From the NCBI GenBank assembly GCA_003674045.1, contig PENC01000001.1:558001-622000 (forward strand): a stretch of DNA of 64,000 nt, written 5' to 3'. This document shows, piece after piece, positions 41,499-50,774 of this stretch (position 1 is its first letter; the number at the start of each line of letters is the position of its first letter). Position numbers and translations under genes: made by a program. The stretch is from Streptomyces griseocarneus. GTDB taxonomy: Bacteria > Actinomycetota > Actinomycetes > Streptomycetales > Streptomycetaceae. The notes below the pieces were generated by a model, which worked only from the letters and a program-made list of their open reading frames with translations, did no database searches and was not told the DNA's origin.

Positions 41499-43172
41499 GT
41501 GAGCGAGACGACGACGAAGACCCTGCAGCACCGCTTTGACGGGCCCGAAGACGCCCCAGTCCTGGTTCTGGGCCCCGCTCTCGGGACAACATGGCACATG
41601 TGGGACCGGCAGGTTCCCGAGCTGGCGCGTCATTGGCGTGTCCTGCGGTTCGATCTGCCCGGTCACGGTGGTGCGCCCGCCGAGCCCGCGCCGGTGGTCG
41701 GTGAGCTCACCGACCGGCTGCTCGCGACTCTCGACGGGCTCGGCGTGGACGATTTCGGTTACGCGGGCTGCTCCATCAGCGGTGCCGTGGGTGCCGACCT
41801 CGCGCTGCGGTACCCGCACCGGCTCACGGCGCTGGCCCTGATCGCCTCCTCCGCCCGGTTCGGTACGGAGGAGTCCTGGCGGCAGCGCGGCAACACCGTG
41901 CGTACCGGCGGCATGGACCCGATCGCCGTGGGCTCGCCCGAGCGCTGGTTCACCCCCGGCTTCGCGGCCGCCCAGCCCGCCATCGTGGACTGGTCCGTGC
42001 AGATGGTCAGCAGCACCGACCCCCGCTGCTACGTCGCCGCCTGCGACGCCCTCGCCACCTTCGACGTACGGGACGGCCTGGGCCGGATCGGCGTGCCCAC
42101 TCTCGTGCTCGTCGGGGCCGAGGACCAGGTGACGCCGCCCGCCGACGCCCGGGTCCTGGTCGCGGGCATCCACGACGCGCGGCTCGCCGTCGTGCCCGGT
42201 GCTTCGCACCTGACCCCGGTCGAGCAGCCCGCGGCCGTCACGGACCTGCTCGTCCGTCACTTCACCTCCTCCTGGCAGTCCGCGTCCTCCGGGCGGGGGC
42301 CGGGCCGCTTCCCGGGCTCCCCGACGCCCAGTGGTGGTACCCCGGCCCCGGTGGCGGGGCCCGTACCGGAAACGCAGCAGTCCGGGGCGGCTCCCGGGCA
42401 GGGGACACCCCGGCAGACCGGGCCCGTGCCCGTCCCGGGGCAGTCGTCCGGCCAGGTGCCGGGGCCGGTTCCCGGGTTCCGGCCCGGGCAGCCGTCCGGC
42501 GGTTTCGCGCCTGTCACCCCTGCTTCCGGTGCTTCCGGGTCCGTGCCCGGTGGAGTCGGCGGCGCCTTCGGGCCGTACGCCCCGGCGCCCGCGGCGTCGG
42601 CCCCGCAGGGGCAGGGTGCTCCGGCTCCGCAGAGCGTGCCGACGCCGTCCGCGACGCGCGCTCCCGCCGGTCCCGGCGTGCCGGCCCCCGTGCCCTTCGC
42701 CGTGCCGATGCCGCCGGGTCTCTCGGCCCCCGCCCCCGCCCCTGTGACGGGCTTCGGGCCGCCGCCCACCCTCGAACCGCTCGAACGGCCTCAGGAAGCG
42801 GAAGCCGAGCGCGGTGCGCGCCTCCGGCGCGAGATCCTCGGTGACGCCGCCGCGGACCGCGCGGAAGAGACGAGCGGCGGCTTCGGCGCCGACTACGAGG
42901 AGTTCGTCACCCGGTACACCTGGGGCGGCCCGTGGGACCGGCCCGGCCTCGACCGCCGGACCCGTTTCCTCATCACGCTGACCGCCCTCACCGCGGGCGG
43001 CCACCTCGACGAGCTGGCCCTGCACACCCGCGCCGCGCTGCGCGGCGGCGTCACGCCCGGCGACATCGAGGAAACGCTCCTGCACGCCGCCGTCCACTGC
43101 GGGGTGCCCGCCGCGAACGCCGCCTTCGCGGTCGCGCGCCGCGTCGTCGCGGAGGAGGCTCCCCAGGCGTAG
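41499..43172 (+). CDS. pcaL: Fused 3-oxoadipate enol-lactonase/4-carboxymuconolactone decarboxylase
   Basis: This is a 557-residue protein starting with GTG at 41499. Residues 1-265 are an alpha/beta hydrolase (PcaD): LGPALGTTWHMWDRQ, FDLPGHGGA, nucleophile elbow GCSISGAV, PTLVLVGAEDQVTPP and PGASHLTPVEQP with the catalytic His. A roughly 150-residue Pro/Gly/Ala linker follows. Residues about 435-550 are the AhpD-like decarboxylase PcaC (RTRFLITLTALTAGGHLDELALHTRAAL, EETLLHAAVHCGVPAANAA in short runs). Together they convert carboxymuconolactone to 3-oxoadipate in the protocatechuate branch of the beta-ketoadipate pathway. The first 33 codons and the RBS region come from the integrative element; the rest of the pca operon is not in the window, so the gene may now be uncoupled from its original promoter. 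Confidence 0.9.
   Translation: MSETTTKTLQHRFDGPEDAPVLVLGPALGTTWHMWDRQVPELARHWRVLRFDLPGHGGAPAEPAPVVGELTDRLLATLDGLGVDDFGYAGCSISGAVGADLALRYPHRLTALALIASSARFGTEESWRQRGNTVRTGGMDPIAVGSPERWFTPGFAAAQPAIVDWSVQMVSSTDPRCYVAACDALATFDVRDGLGRIGVPTLVLVGAEDQVTPPADARVLVAGIHDARLAVVPGASHLTPVEQPAAVTDLLVRHFTSSWQSASSGRGPGRFPGSPTPSGGTPAPVAGPVPETQQSGAAPGQGTPRQTGPVPVPGQSSGQVPGPVPGFRPGQPSGGFAPVTPASGASGSVPGGVGGAFGPYAPAPAASAPQGQGAPAPQSVPTPSATRAPAGPGVPAPVPFAVPMPPGLSAPAPAPVTGFGPPPTLEPLERPQEAEAERGARLRREILGDAAADRAEETSGGFGADYEEFVTRYTWGGPWDRPGLDRRTRFLITLTALTAGGHLDELALHTRAALRGGVTPGDIEETLLHAAVHCGVPAANAAFAVARRVVAEEAPQA
41589..41598. other. Candidate right attachment core (attR)
   Basis: ACATGGCACA inside codons 31-34 of pcaDC matches the left boundary site at 23014-23023. 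Upstream of it the pcaD sequence is the element's version; downstream it should be the host's. Confidence 0.55.
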
Positions 43173-43195
43173 CCCCGCGTAGCAGTATGGGGATC

Positions 43196-43837
43196 ATGAA
43201 GCTGACGAAGAAGAGCCACGCGTGCGTCCGCCTGGAGAAGGACGGCCGCACGCTCGTCATCGATCCGGGCGTCTTCAGCGAGGAGGACGCGGCCGTCGGC
43301 GCGGACGCGATCCTCGTCACCCACGAGCATCCGGACCACTTCCACGAGGACCGGTTGCGGGTCGCCCTGGACGCCAACCCGGCCGCCGAGCTGTGGACGC
43401 TGCGCAGCGTGGCGGAGCAGGTGTCCGCGGCGTTTCCCGGCCGGGTGCACACCGTCGGCGAGGGCGACACCTTCACCGCGGCGGGATTCGACGTGCAGGT
43501 GCACGGGCAGCTGCACGCGGTGATCCACCCGGACATCGCGAGGATCACCAATGTGGGGTACCTGGTGGACGGTTCCGTCTTCCACCCCGGTGACGCGCTG
43601 ACCGTTCCGGGGGTCCCCGTCGACACGCTGTTCGTGCCGGTCATGGCCCCCTGGAACAAGGTGTCGGAGGTCATCGACTACCTCCGCGAGGTCGAGCCGC
43701 GGCGGGCGATCGACGTCCACGACGCGCTGCTCACCGACCTGGCCCGGCCGGTCTACGACCGGATGCTCGGCCCCGACGGGCCCGGGGTGGGCGCGGCGCA
43801 CTCCCGCCTCGCGCCCGGGGAGAGCGTGACGCTCTGA
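43196..43837 (+). CDS. Metallo-beta-lactamase-fold hydrolase
   Basis: This is a 213-residue protein. ATG 43196 was preferred over ATG 43187 because TATGGGG lies just upstream and MKLTKKSHACVRL is the usual N-terminus. The family motif THEHPDHFHED (near residues 42-52) supplies the metal ligands, with VHGQLHAVIHPD, FHPGDALT and DVHDALLTD as later metal-binding segments. Members of this UlaG-like branch hydrolyse phosphoesters or lactones; the substrate is unknown. A housekeeping-type neighbour of pcaDC. Confidence 0.8.
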   Translation: MKLTKKSHACVRLEKDGRTLVIDPGVFSEEDAAVGADAILVTHEHPDHFHEDRLRVALDANPAAELWTLRSVAEQVSAAFPGRVHTVGEGDTFTAAGFDVQVHGQLHAVIHPDIARITNVGYLVDGSVFHPGDALTVPGVPVDTLFVPVMAPWNKVSEVIDYLREVEPRRAIDVHDALLTDLARPVYDRMLGPDGPGVGAAHSRLAPGESVTL

Positions 43838-43894
43838 CGCCGTCGCGCCCGGCCGTCACCCCCGGCTGTCACACCCGGCCGTTAGGGTTGGCCC

Positions 43895-44674
43895 ATGCGC
43901 ATCGCCACCTGGAACGTGAACTCGATCGGCGCCCGTCTCCCCAGGCTGCTGGCCTGGCTGGAGAGCACCGGCACGGATGTGCTGTGCATACAGGAGACGA
44001 AGTGCGCCGAGGACGCCTTCCCGTACGCCGAGCTCCGCGAGCTCGGCTACGAGGCGGCGGTCAACGCCACCGGCCGGTGGAACGGTGTGGCCCTGCTCTC
44101 CCGCGTCGGCCTGGAGGACGTCGTCACCGGCCTGCCGGGCGGCCCGGACTACGAGGGGGAGCAGGAGCCCCGCGCCGTCTCCGCGACCTGCGGCGGCGTC
44201 CGCCTCTGGTCGGTCTACGTGCCCAACGGCCGTGAGGTGGAGCACGACCACTACGCGTACAAGCTCCGGTGGCTGGAGACGCTGCGCGACGTCGTCGCCG
44301 CGGACGCCGAGGGGGAGCGCCCCTTCGCCGTGCTCGGCGACTTCAACATCGCGCCGACCGACGAGGACGTCTACGACCCGGCGGTCTTCGAGGGCCTCAC
44401 GCACGTCACGCCCGCCGAGCGCGCCGCCCTCGCCGCCCTGCGGGACATCGGCCTGTCCGACGTCGTGCCGCGCCCGCTGAAGTACGACCGCCCCTACACC
44501 TACTGGGACTACCGCCAGCTCTGCTTCCCCAAGAACAAGGGCATGCGCATCGACCTCGTCTACGGCAACGCCCCCTTCGCCGCGACGGCGAAGGACGCCT
44601 ACGTGGACCGGGAGGAGCGCAAGGGCAAGGGCGCCTCGGACCACGCCCCGGTCGTCGTCGACCTGGACGTCTGA
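43895..44674 (+). CDS. xthA: Exodeoxyribonuclease III
   Basis: This is a 259-residue EEP-family nuclease. MRIATWNVNSIGARLPRL, CIQETKC (metal-binding Glu), SVYVPNGREV, VLGDFNIAPTDEDVYDP, KGMRIDLVYGN and ASDHAPVVVDLDV cover all motifs of Xth/ExoA: the Asn/Glu metal sites, the catalytic Asp-Asn and the terminal DH pair. It acts as AP endonuclease and 3'-5' exonuclease in base-excision repair. It converges with the SGNH hydrolase gene over 28 bases. Confidence 0.9.
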   Translation: MRIATWNVNSIGARLPRLLAWLESTGTDVLCIQETKCAEDAFPYAELRELGYEAAVNATGRWNGVALLSRVGLEDVVTGLPGGPDYEGEQEPRAVSATCGGVRLWSVYVPNGREVEHDHYAYKLRWLETLRDVVAADAEGERPFAVLGDFNIAPTDEDVYDPAVFEGLTHVTPAERAALAALRDIGLSDVVPRPLKYDRPYTYWDYRQLCFPKNKGMRIDLVYGNAPFAATAKDAYVDREERKGKGASDHAPVVVDLDV

Positions 44675-44702
44675 GCCCGGGCGCCCGGCGTTCCTTCCGC
44701 CG

Positions 44703-46553
44703 TCAGATCAGCTCGCGCAGGTCGATCGAGTCGGCGAAGGCCCGCATGCCCGCGTCGTTCGGGTGCAGGTGGTCCCCGCCGTCGAGAGCGGGCAGCATCC
44801 GCTCGGGGTGCTGCGGGTCACGGATGGCGGCGTCGAAGTCGAACACCGCGTCGTACGCGCCGCCACCGCCCGCGCGGATGTCCCGGTTGATGGCGACGCG
44901 CTCCGCGTCGGCCTGCGGCGTGCAGTCGTGGAAGCCGCCGCAGGGCGCGATCGTCGCGGCGGCGAAACGCAGGCCGCGCTCGTGCGCCCGCGCGGCCATG
45001 GCCCGCAGCGCCGGGATCACCTGCCGCGCCGTCGTGCCCGCGCGGATGTCGTTGACCCCCTCGAAGACGATGACCGTGTGGGCCGAGGTCTGCGCCAGCA
45101 CGTCCCGCTCGAAGCGGTGCCCCGCGCTGACCCCGCTGAGGACGGTGCTCGTGTTGTCGCCCGGGTAGCGGTCGGTCACCACGCGGTTCCCGGAGATCCC
45201 CTCGTTCAGCACCCCGAGCCGCGGCAGCGCGTGCTGGGCGCGCAGCCGCCGTCCCAGCAGGTCGGGCCAGCGCCCGTTGGCCCCGGGCGTCGACCGCTCG
45301 CCATCGGTGATCGAGTCGCCCAGCGCGACCACGGAGCCCGCGCCGTCGGACACGTCCACGCCGGTCAGCAGCGGCCAGGAGTCGAGCGGCACGCCGAACG
45401 CCCCCGCCCCGCCGTCGCCCGTGCGGTCACCGGCGCCGTCGGCCGTCATGTACGACACCTGGTTGGTGTAGCTGTGCACCGGCAGCGCCCGTACGGTGCC
45501 CGGCAGGTGGAGGCTCACCAGCAGGTCGGCGCCCTCCGGCACCCGGAACCCCAGCGGATCGCTGAACTGCTGGGTGCCCGCCGGGATGTCCGCGCCCGCC
45601 CGGCCGCCGAAGGTCAGCTCCCGGGGCTTCCCGGCCGCCGCCGCGCCGCGCCCCCGGAGCGCCACCGTGGCGTGCCCGATCCGGACCGGGCGCGGGGCGA
45701 ACGTGTTCTCCAGCCGGATCCTCGTGCGCGGCCCGCCCGCGCTGCCGTGCACGACCAGCCGCAGCGTCCGGTCCGTCCATGGCCCGACGGCGGCGTAACC
45801 CGAAGGTGAAGCCGCCCAACTGCCGGTCCACCCGTTCGTGGGACCCTGCACCGCCATCGAGAAGACGTGCAGCGTCCGGTCCTCGTCCGGGGACTCCGGC
45901 AGCACCACCGACTCGATCTCCCGCCCCCGGAGCAGCGGGACCGTCACCGCGTACAGCCGTGTCGTCTCCGCGCGCGGCCCGGCCGGGGTCATGACGTGGG
46001 GGAGCCCGACGGCCTTCGTGGTGAGCGGGCCGCGCCGCCAGTCGGGCGCCGTCAGCCGGTACGTGCTCCGGGAGCCGTCGCGGTAGCGGACCGTCCCCGT
46101 GCCCGTGACGTCCTCGCCGGGTCCGCCGGCCGTGGTGCCCGCCACCAGGAAGGTGAGCGCCCCGCCGCGCCCGCCCAGCCGGACGGCCTGCCCGGCGGCC
46201 CGTACGTTGTCCGGTCCGCCCTCGGCTGCGGGGGGCCACCGCAGGGGCGAACGGTCGATCAGCAGGGTGCGGCCCGGCGTCCAGCCCGCGGCCGCGAGGT
46301 CCTGCGCGGGGAGCGCGTTGCCCTCGCCGTCGAAGTCCGCCTGGCCGGGCAGGGCCGCCTCGCCGACCGCCGTGTTGTCGAAGAGCCGCTCCAAAGGGAG
46401 CGGCTCTCTGTCGCGTCGCGCGGGTTCGGCGAGTGCCGGGCCCGCCGCCGAGGCGATGGCGCAGAGCGTGCCCACCGCGACGGCCCCGGCCGTTGTCCAG
46501 CGTCTGTGCCGTCGTTCCCGGCCGAGCCTCGATGTCCGGAGCATGCGTGTCAT
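44703..46553 (-). CDS. Secreted SGNH/GDSL-family hydrolase
   Basis: This is a 616-residue protein starting at ATG 46553. The N-terminus is a long signal peptide (Arg-rich n-region, AGAVAVGTLCAIASAAG, AxA site at PALA). A beta-rich N-terminal region of about 380 residues precedes the catalytic domain: GDSITDG (block I Ser), NEGISGNRV (block II/Gly), FEGVNDI (block III Asn) and DHLHPNDAG (block V Asp-His). Actinobacterial members are extracellular esterases or lipases; the substrate is unknown. Confidence 0.85.
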   Translation of the reverse strand: MTRMLRTSRLGRERRHRRWTTAGAVAVGTLCAIASAAGPALAEPARRDREPLPLERLFDNTAVGEAALPGQADFDGEGNALPAQDLAAAGWTPGRTLLIDRSPLRWPPAAEGGPDNVRAAGQAVRLGGRGGALTFLVAGTTAGGPGEDVTGTGTVRYRDGSRSTYRLTAPDWRRGPLTTKAVGLPHVMTPAGPRAETTRLYAVTVPLLRGREIESVVLPESPDEDRTLHVFSMAVQGPTNGWTGSWAASPSGYAAVGPWTDRTLRLVVHGSAGGPRTRIRLENTFAPRPVRIGHATVALRGRGAAAAGKPRELTFGGRAGADIPAGTQQFSDPLGFRVPEGADLLVSLHLPGTVRALPVHSYTNQVSYMTADGAGDRTGDGGAGAFGVPLDSWPLLTGVDVSDGAGSVVALGDSITDGERSTPGANGRWPDLLGRRLRAQHALPRLGVLNEGISGNRVVTDRYPGDNTSTVLSGVSAGHRFERDVLAQTSAHTVIVFEGVNDIRAGTTARQVIPALRAMAARAHERGLRFAAATIAPCGGFHDCTPQADAERVAINRDIRAGGGGAYDAVFDFDAAIRDPQHPERMLPALDGGDHLHPNDAGMRAFADSIDLRELI

Positions 46554-46693
46554 GCCTCCCAGCGTTCCCCGCTGTCGAATGTGGCGGGATGAAGTTAGGG
46601 AGACGCCTGGGCAACGTCAAGGAGGCCATCCGGCCACGTCGGGGGCCGCGCGCCTGTGGTGGGGCCCTCCGGGCGAGTGCGATCCTTGCCGGT

Positions 46694-47134
46694 ATGAACA
46701 TTCCCTTCCTGGACAGTTGGCGCAAGCGACACGCCTCGGCGCACGGCGTGGCCCTGGCGGACGCGGTCGACAAGGAGCCGGAGGGCCTCGCCGAACTGCT
46801 GTCGGAGTGCGAACTGCTCCGCGCGCACGCGCAGTCGGCCGGGGTGGAGCTCGACGACTCGCCGACGTCCCTGGAAGCGCTGGACCAGCTCCAGCCGCGC
46901 TGGCGCGAGGACCCGGAGCTGCTGCCGTGGCTCGGCAACGACGCGGGCCTGTACCTCGGCACGGTCGTGGTGCGCACGGTCGAGGGGGCGGGCTGGTGGA
47001 TCCGCTCCGACGGCCAGCCGGTGCTCCGGCTGGGCAACGGACGGGAGATCGACGTGGTCGAGGCGGGGCAGGGGTGGGCGGCGGACGGTGCGCCGGAGCT
47101 TTCCCAGCTGTATGCGGAGCTGGCGGAGAACTGA
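46694..47134 (+). CDS. Small conserved actinobacterial protein (DUF6278-like)
   Basis: This is a 146-residue soluble protein starting at ATG 46694, which follows GCCGGT only, so the RBS is weak; the upstream extension of the frame is Pro/Arg-rich shadow. The sequence (MNIPFLDSWRKRHASAHGV, LPWLGNDAGLYLGTVVVRTV, WWIRSDGQPVLRLGNGREIDV in short runs) matches a conserved Streptomyces protein of unknown function, usually annotated DUF6278. No catalytic motif is visible. Confidence 0.7.
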   Translation: MNIPFLDSWRKRHASAHGVALADAVDKEPEGLAELLSECELLRAHAQSAGVELDDSPTSLEALDQLQPRWREDPELLPWLGNDAGLYLGTVVVRTVEGAGWWIRSDGQPVLRLGNGREIDVVEAGQGWAADGAPELSQLYAELAEN

Positions 47135-47192
47135 GCGGCGGTGTGCCGTGGCCCCCGCGCCTACTGGGGTGCCTCTTGCGCTGGGCACGCGG

Positions 47193-47236
47193 CTGCGGGT
47201 CCGGTGGGGGCTTGTCGCGCAGTTCCCCGCGCCCCT
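47193..47236 (+). repeat. Intergenic repeat, copy 1
   Basis: A 44-base sequence running from CTGCGGG to CGCGCCCCT, containing CGCGCAGTTCCCCGCG, occurs in inverted orientation at 48278-48320. It is of the kind often seen between genes in Streptomyces genomes. Confidence 0.6.
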
Positions 47237-47263
47237 ATCGGGGCGCCCTCTTTGCGGGGCGCT

Positions 47264-48010
47264 CTAGCTGATGAAGGGGATGTCGTACTCCAGGCGCCAG
47301 CGGTCGGCGCGGACCACGATGTCGGAGGTTTCGACGGCGCGGCCGTCGCCGTCGAAGTGGGTGCGTTCGATGACGGTGACGCACTGGCCCGCCGCGCAGC
47401 CGAGGGCCTCGGCCTCCGGGGTCGTCGCGGGGCGCGAGCCCACCAGTTCCTGGGCCCGGACGACCCTGATGCCGATGGCCGCGAGTCTGCCGCGCACTCC
47501 GCGCCGGGCGTAGGGGCCGCGCTCGGGCAGCACGACATCGGTGCCCTCGGTGATGGCGAGAGGCTCCCAGCTCGTGGCGAGCTGTACGGGGTGGCGGTTG
47601 GCCAGGTACTCGTACTGGGTGCACAGCACCCGGTCGCCCGCGCCGATCCGCAGGCGCTCGGCGACCCGCTCGGGGGCGGCCGTCTCACTCGACTGCGCCT
47701 CCCAGGTCAGTGCGGTGTCCTTGGCCGTCATCCGGGCCGCGAACGGGGAGTCGACCGCGCCGGTCGAACGCAGCAGACTGCCCAGAGGCGCGCGGTCGGT
47801 GACGAACACGCCCCGGCCGAACTGGCCTTCCGCGTATCCGGCGGCCTTCAGGACGCGTACGGCGCGGTCCACGGTCTGGTCGCTGGCGGCGTATGTGCGC
47901 TTGAGCTCGGACCGTGAGGGGATGCGGTCGCCCACGGCGAGTGCGCCCTCGTCGATACGGCGGCGCAGATCGTCCGCGATGCGCTGGTAGACGGGCCTGC
48001 TGTCGCCCAC
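47264..48010 (-). CDS. GntR-family regulator with UTRA domain (HutC subfamily)
   Basis: This is a 248-residue regulator. The N-terminal winged helix (residues 5-72) reads PVYQRIADDLRRRIDEGALAVGDRIPS and SDQTVDRAVRVLKAAGY in short runs. The C-terminal UTRA effector domain (about 95-248) shows LCTQYEYLANRHPVQLATSW and ERTHFDGDGRAVETSDIVVRADRW. Such proteins repress genes until a small ligand binds. A likely operator lies just upstream of the start, indicating autoregulation; the target may be the divergent transport operon, although that is 440 bases away. Confidence 0.85.
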   Translation of the reverse strand: MGDSRPVYQRIADDLRRRIDEGALAVGDRIPSRSELKRTYAASDQTVDRAVRVLKAAGYAEGQFGRGVFVTDRAPLGSLLRSTGAVDSPFAARMTAKDTALTWEAQSSETAAPERVAERLRIGAGDRVLCTQYEYLANRHPVQLATSWEPLAITEGTDVVLPERGPYARRGVRGRLAAIGIRVVRAQELVGSRPATTPEAEALGCAAGQCVTVIERTHFDGDGRAVETSDIVVRADRWRLEYDIPFIS

Positions 48011-48054
48011 CGTCGGCTCCTTCCCCCGGGGTTGCCCCTCCGTCTCCCCTCAGG

Positions 48055-48084
48055 CTAGGTACCCAGGCCGGTCTGCGTACCTAG
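48055..48084. promoter_or_regulatory. GntR-type operator, inverted repeat CTAGGTAC...GTACCTAG
   Basis: CTAGGTAC (48055-48062) and GTACCTAG (48077-48084) are exact inverted repeats separated by 14 bases, 44 bases upstream of the GntR gene start. TAGGTAC half-sites are typical of Streptomyces GntR regulators. The rest of 48085-48419 holds a repeat and GC-rich hairpins but no gene. Confidence 0.6.
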
Positions 48085-48277
48085 GCCCCGACGGCGGGTA
48101 ACCCGGCGACGTGGGCTGCCCACTGGGGGCTTCGCCCCCAGACCCCCGCTGTCGTGGTGCGGCCCGGTGGGCCGGTTGTGCCCACCCTCCCCCAGACTTC
48201 GTCCGGGGGTGCCCCCAGCCGTGCGGAACGCCTGCCCACAACCAGGGGGCGGGATCCGGGGCGAAGCCCCGGTCTTA

Positions 48278-48320
48278 AGGGGCGCGGGGAACTGCGCGAC
48301 CAGCCCCCACCGGCCCGCAG
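48278..48320 (-). repeat. Intergenic repeat, copy 2 (inverted)
   Basis: Inverted copy of the sequence at 47193-47236, with only a few differences. The two copies flank the GntR gene, which could allow inversion by recombination. Confidence 0.6.
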
Positions 48321-48419
48321 TCGCGCGCGCAGCGCAAGACGCACCCCCGTAGGCGGCTCCCAGCGACGAGCCCCGGGTGTCATGCTGCGCAAACCTCGCA
48401 TAAGGGCGGTAATCTGCGC

Positions 48420-48439
48420 CGATAGCGGCCCCGCTATCG
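48420..48439. promoter_or_regulatory. Inverted repeat directly upstream of the ABC transporter operon
   Basis: CGATAGCGG and CCGCTATCG pair exactly around two bases, ending 13 bases before the ATP-binding gene start. It may be an operator or a 5' leader hairpin covering the RBS region. Confidence 0.45.
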
Positions 48440-48452
48440 GCGAGAGGTGAGC

Positions 48453-49196
<744 letters not shown>

Positions 49197-49202
49197 GGAG
49201 CG

Positions 49203-50123
49203 GTGAAGAGCGTGAGACCGGCCCGCCGCTTTTGTACGGCCCTCGCCGTACTGCTCCTCTCCCTCCTCGCCGCCTGCGGCAGGGAAGGCAGCCCGCCCGT
49301 CAAGGGCCCCAAGGCCGACCAGCTCCCCGTCTACCACGTGGCGACCGGTTTCCAGCTGCCCGACTCCCCGACCTGGCAGAGGGCGAAGAGCCGCGGCCAC
49401 CTCGTCGTCGGCGCCAAGGAGGACCAGCCCTACCTCGGCGAGAAGGACCCGGCCACCGGCGTCTACTCCGGCTACGACATCGAGATCGCCCGGATGATGT
49501 CCGCCTCCCTCGGCTTCGACCCGAAGACCATCGCCTTCCGCACGATCGCCTCCGCCAACCGCGAGACCGCCCTGCAGAACGGCCAGATCGACTACTACGT
49601 CGGCACCTACACCATCAACGACCTGCGCAAACGGCAGGTCGGCTTCGCCGGGCCGTACTACATCGCCGGGCAGTCCCTGCTGGTGCGCAAGGACGAGAAA
49701 GGCATCGACGGGCCGCAGGACCTGGCGGGCAAGAAGGTCTGCTCGGCCGCGGGCTCCACCCCGCTCCAGCGCATCCAGCGCGACTACCCCAAGGCGATCG
49801 CGGTCGCCTACGACACGTACTCGATCTGCGTGGACAACCTCCTCAGCCTCCAGGTGGACGCGGTCACCACCGACGACACCATCCTCATGGGGTTCGCCGC
49901 CAAGGCCCCCGACGAGCTGAGGATCGCCGGCAAGCCCTTCTCCAAGGAGCCCTACGGCATCGGCGTGCCCCGCGGGGACACCGCCCTGCGCTTCGCCCTC
50001 GACGACGCCATCGAGGCCCATGAGAAGAACGGCGACTGGAAGAAGGCGTACGACGCGACCCTCGGCCTGTCCGGGGTGCCCGCTCCCCAGCCGCCGCCCG
50101 TCGACCGCTACCCGGCGAGCTGA
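49203..50123 (+). CDS. gluB: Solute-binding lipoprotein of the glutamate-type ABC transporter
   Basis: This is a 306-residue protein starting with GTG at 49203 after GAGGAGC. The N-terminus is a lipoprotein signal with lipobox LAAC (FCTALAVLLLSLLAACG in short form). The mature part is an SBP_bac_3 domain: HLVVGAKEDQPYLGEKD, YSGYDIEIARMMSASLGF, NGQIDYYVGTYTIND and GKKVCSAAGSTPLQRI in short runs. It should bind a polar amino acid outside the membrane and deliver it to the permease pair encoded downstream. Confidence 0.85.
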   Translation: MKSVRPARRFCTALAVLLLSLLAACGREGSPPVKGPKADQLPVYHVATGFQLPDSPTWQRAKSRGHLVVGAKEDQPYLGEKDPATGVYSGYDIEIARMMSASLGFDPKTIAFRTIASANRETALQNGQIDYYVGTYTINDLRKRQVGFAGPYYIAGQSLLVRKDEKGIDGPQDLAGKKVCSAAGSTPLQRIQRDYPKAIAVAYDTYSICVDNLLSLQVDAVTTDDTILMGFAAKAPDELRIAGKPFSKEPYGIGVPRGDTALRFALDDAIEAHEKNGDWKKAYDATLGLSGVPAPQPPPVDRYPAS

Positions 50124-50129
50124 TGCCCC

Positions 50130-50774
50130 GTGAACGTACTCACCGACAACCTCTCCCTCTACGGCAAGGGGCTGCTGGGCACCGTCGAACTCACCGTCTA
50201 CGCCTCGCTGCTGGCCCTCGTCCTGGGCTTTCTGATGGCCTCCTTCCGCGTCGCGCCCGTCGGCTCGCTGCGGGCCTTCGGCACGGTGTGGGTGACGGTG
50301 CTCCGCAACACCCCGCTCACGCTGCTGTTCTTCGCGGTGCTGCTCGGGCTGCCGCGGTTCGGGGTCGTCCTGCCGTTCCAGCTCTTCGCGGTCCTCGCGC
50401 TCGGCTGCTACACCTCGGCGTTCATCTGCGAGGCCGTCAGGGCGGGCATCAACACGGTGCCGACCGGGCAGGGCGAGGCCGCCCGCAGCCTCGGCATGAC
50501 CTTCACCCAGACGCTCGGCTCCGTCGTGCTGCCGCAGGCGTTCCGCTCCGTGATCCCGCCGGTCGGCTCGACGCTGATCGCGCTCGCCAAGAACTCCGCG
50601 ATCGCGGGCTCGTTCAGCGTCACCGAACTGCTCGGCACCTACAAGACGCTCAACGAGCTGGGCTACAGCATCATCTGGTCCTTCGTGTGGATCGCCGTCG
50701 GCTATCTGATCGTGACCCTGACCATCAGCGCGGTCTTCAACGTGCTGGAGAAGCGCTGGGGAGTCGCCCGATGA
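50130..50774 (+). CDS. gluC: Amino-acid ABC transporter permease (first)
   Basis: This is a 214-residue His/Glu/Gln-type permease starting with GTG at 50130, six bases after the binding-protein stop. Five hydrophobic segments and the EAA-type loop (GQGEAARSLGMTFTQTLGSVVLPQAFRSVIPP in short runs) are visible. It pairs with the second permease; the stop overlaps the next ATG (ATGA). Confidence 0.85.
   Translation: MNVLTDNLSLYGKGLLGTVELTVYASLLALVLGFLMASFRVAPVGSLRAFGTVWVTVLRNTPLTLLFFAVLLGLPRFGVVLPFQLFAVLALGCYTSAFICEAVRAGINTVPTGQGEAARSLGMTFTQTLGSVVLPQAFRSVIPPVGSTLIALAKNSAIAGSFSVTELLGTYKTLNELGYSIIWSFVWIAVGYLIVTLTISAVFNVLEKRWGVAR

Larger units (their letters stand above)
23024..41598. mobile_element. 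Integrative element inserted in pcaD, about 18.6 kb
   Basis: The element is bounded by two copies of the first 33 codons of pcaD, and a tyrosine integrase gene ends 20 bases before the right-hand pcaD start. The interior is visibly less GC-biased than the flanks and carries an NLR-type module, an SMC/kinase operon, an IS5-type insertion and a broken transposase. No replication, relaxase or FtsK-type transfer gene is visible, so it is a defence-type genomic island or a degenerate integrative element. The left flank shows an IS110 remnant rather than pcaB, so earlier integrations at the same site are possible. Confidence 0.7.
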
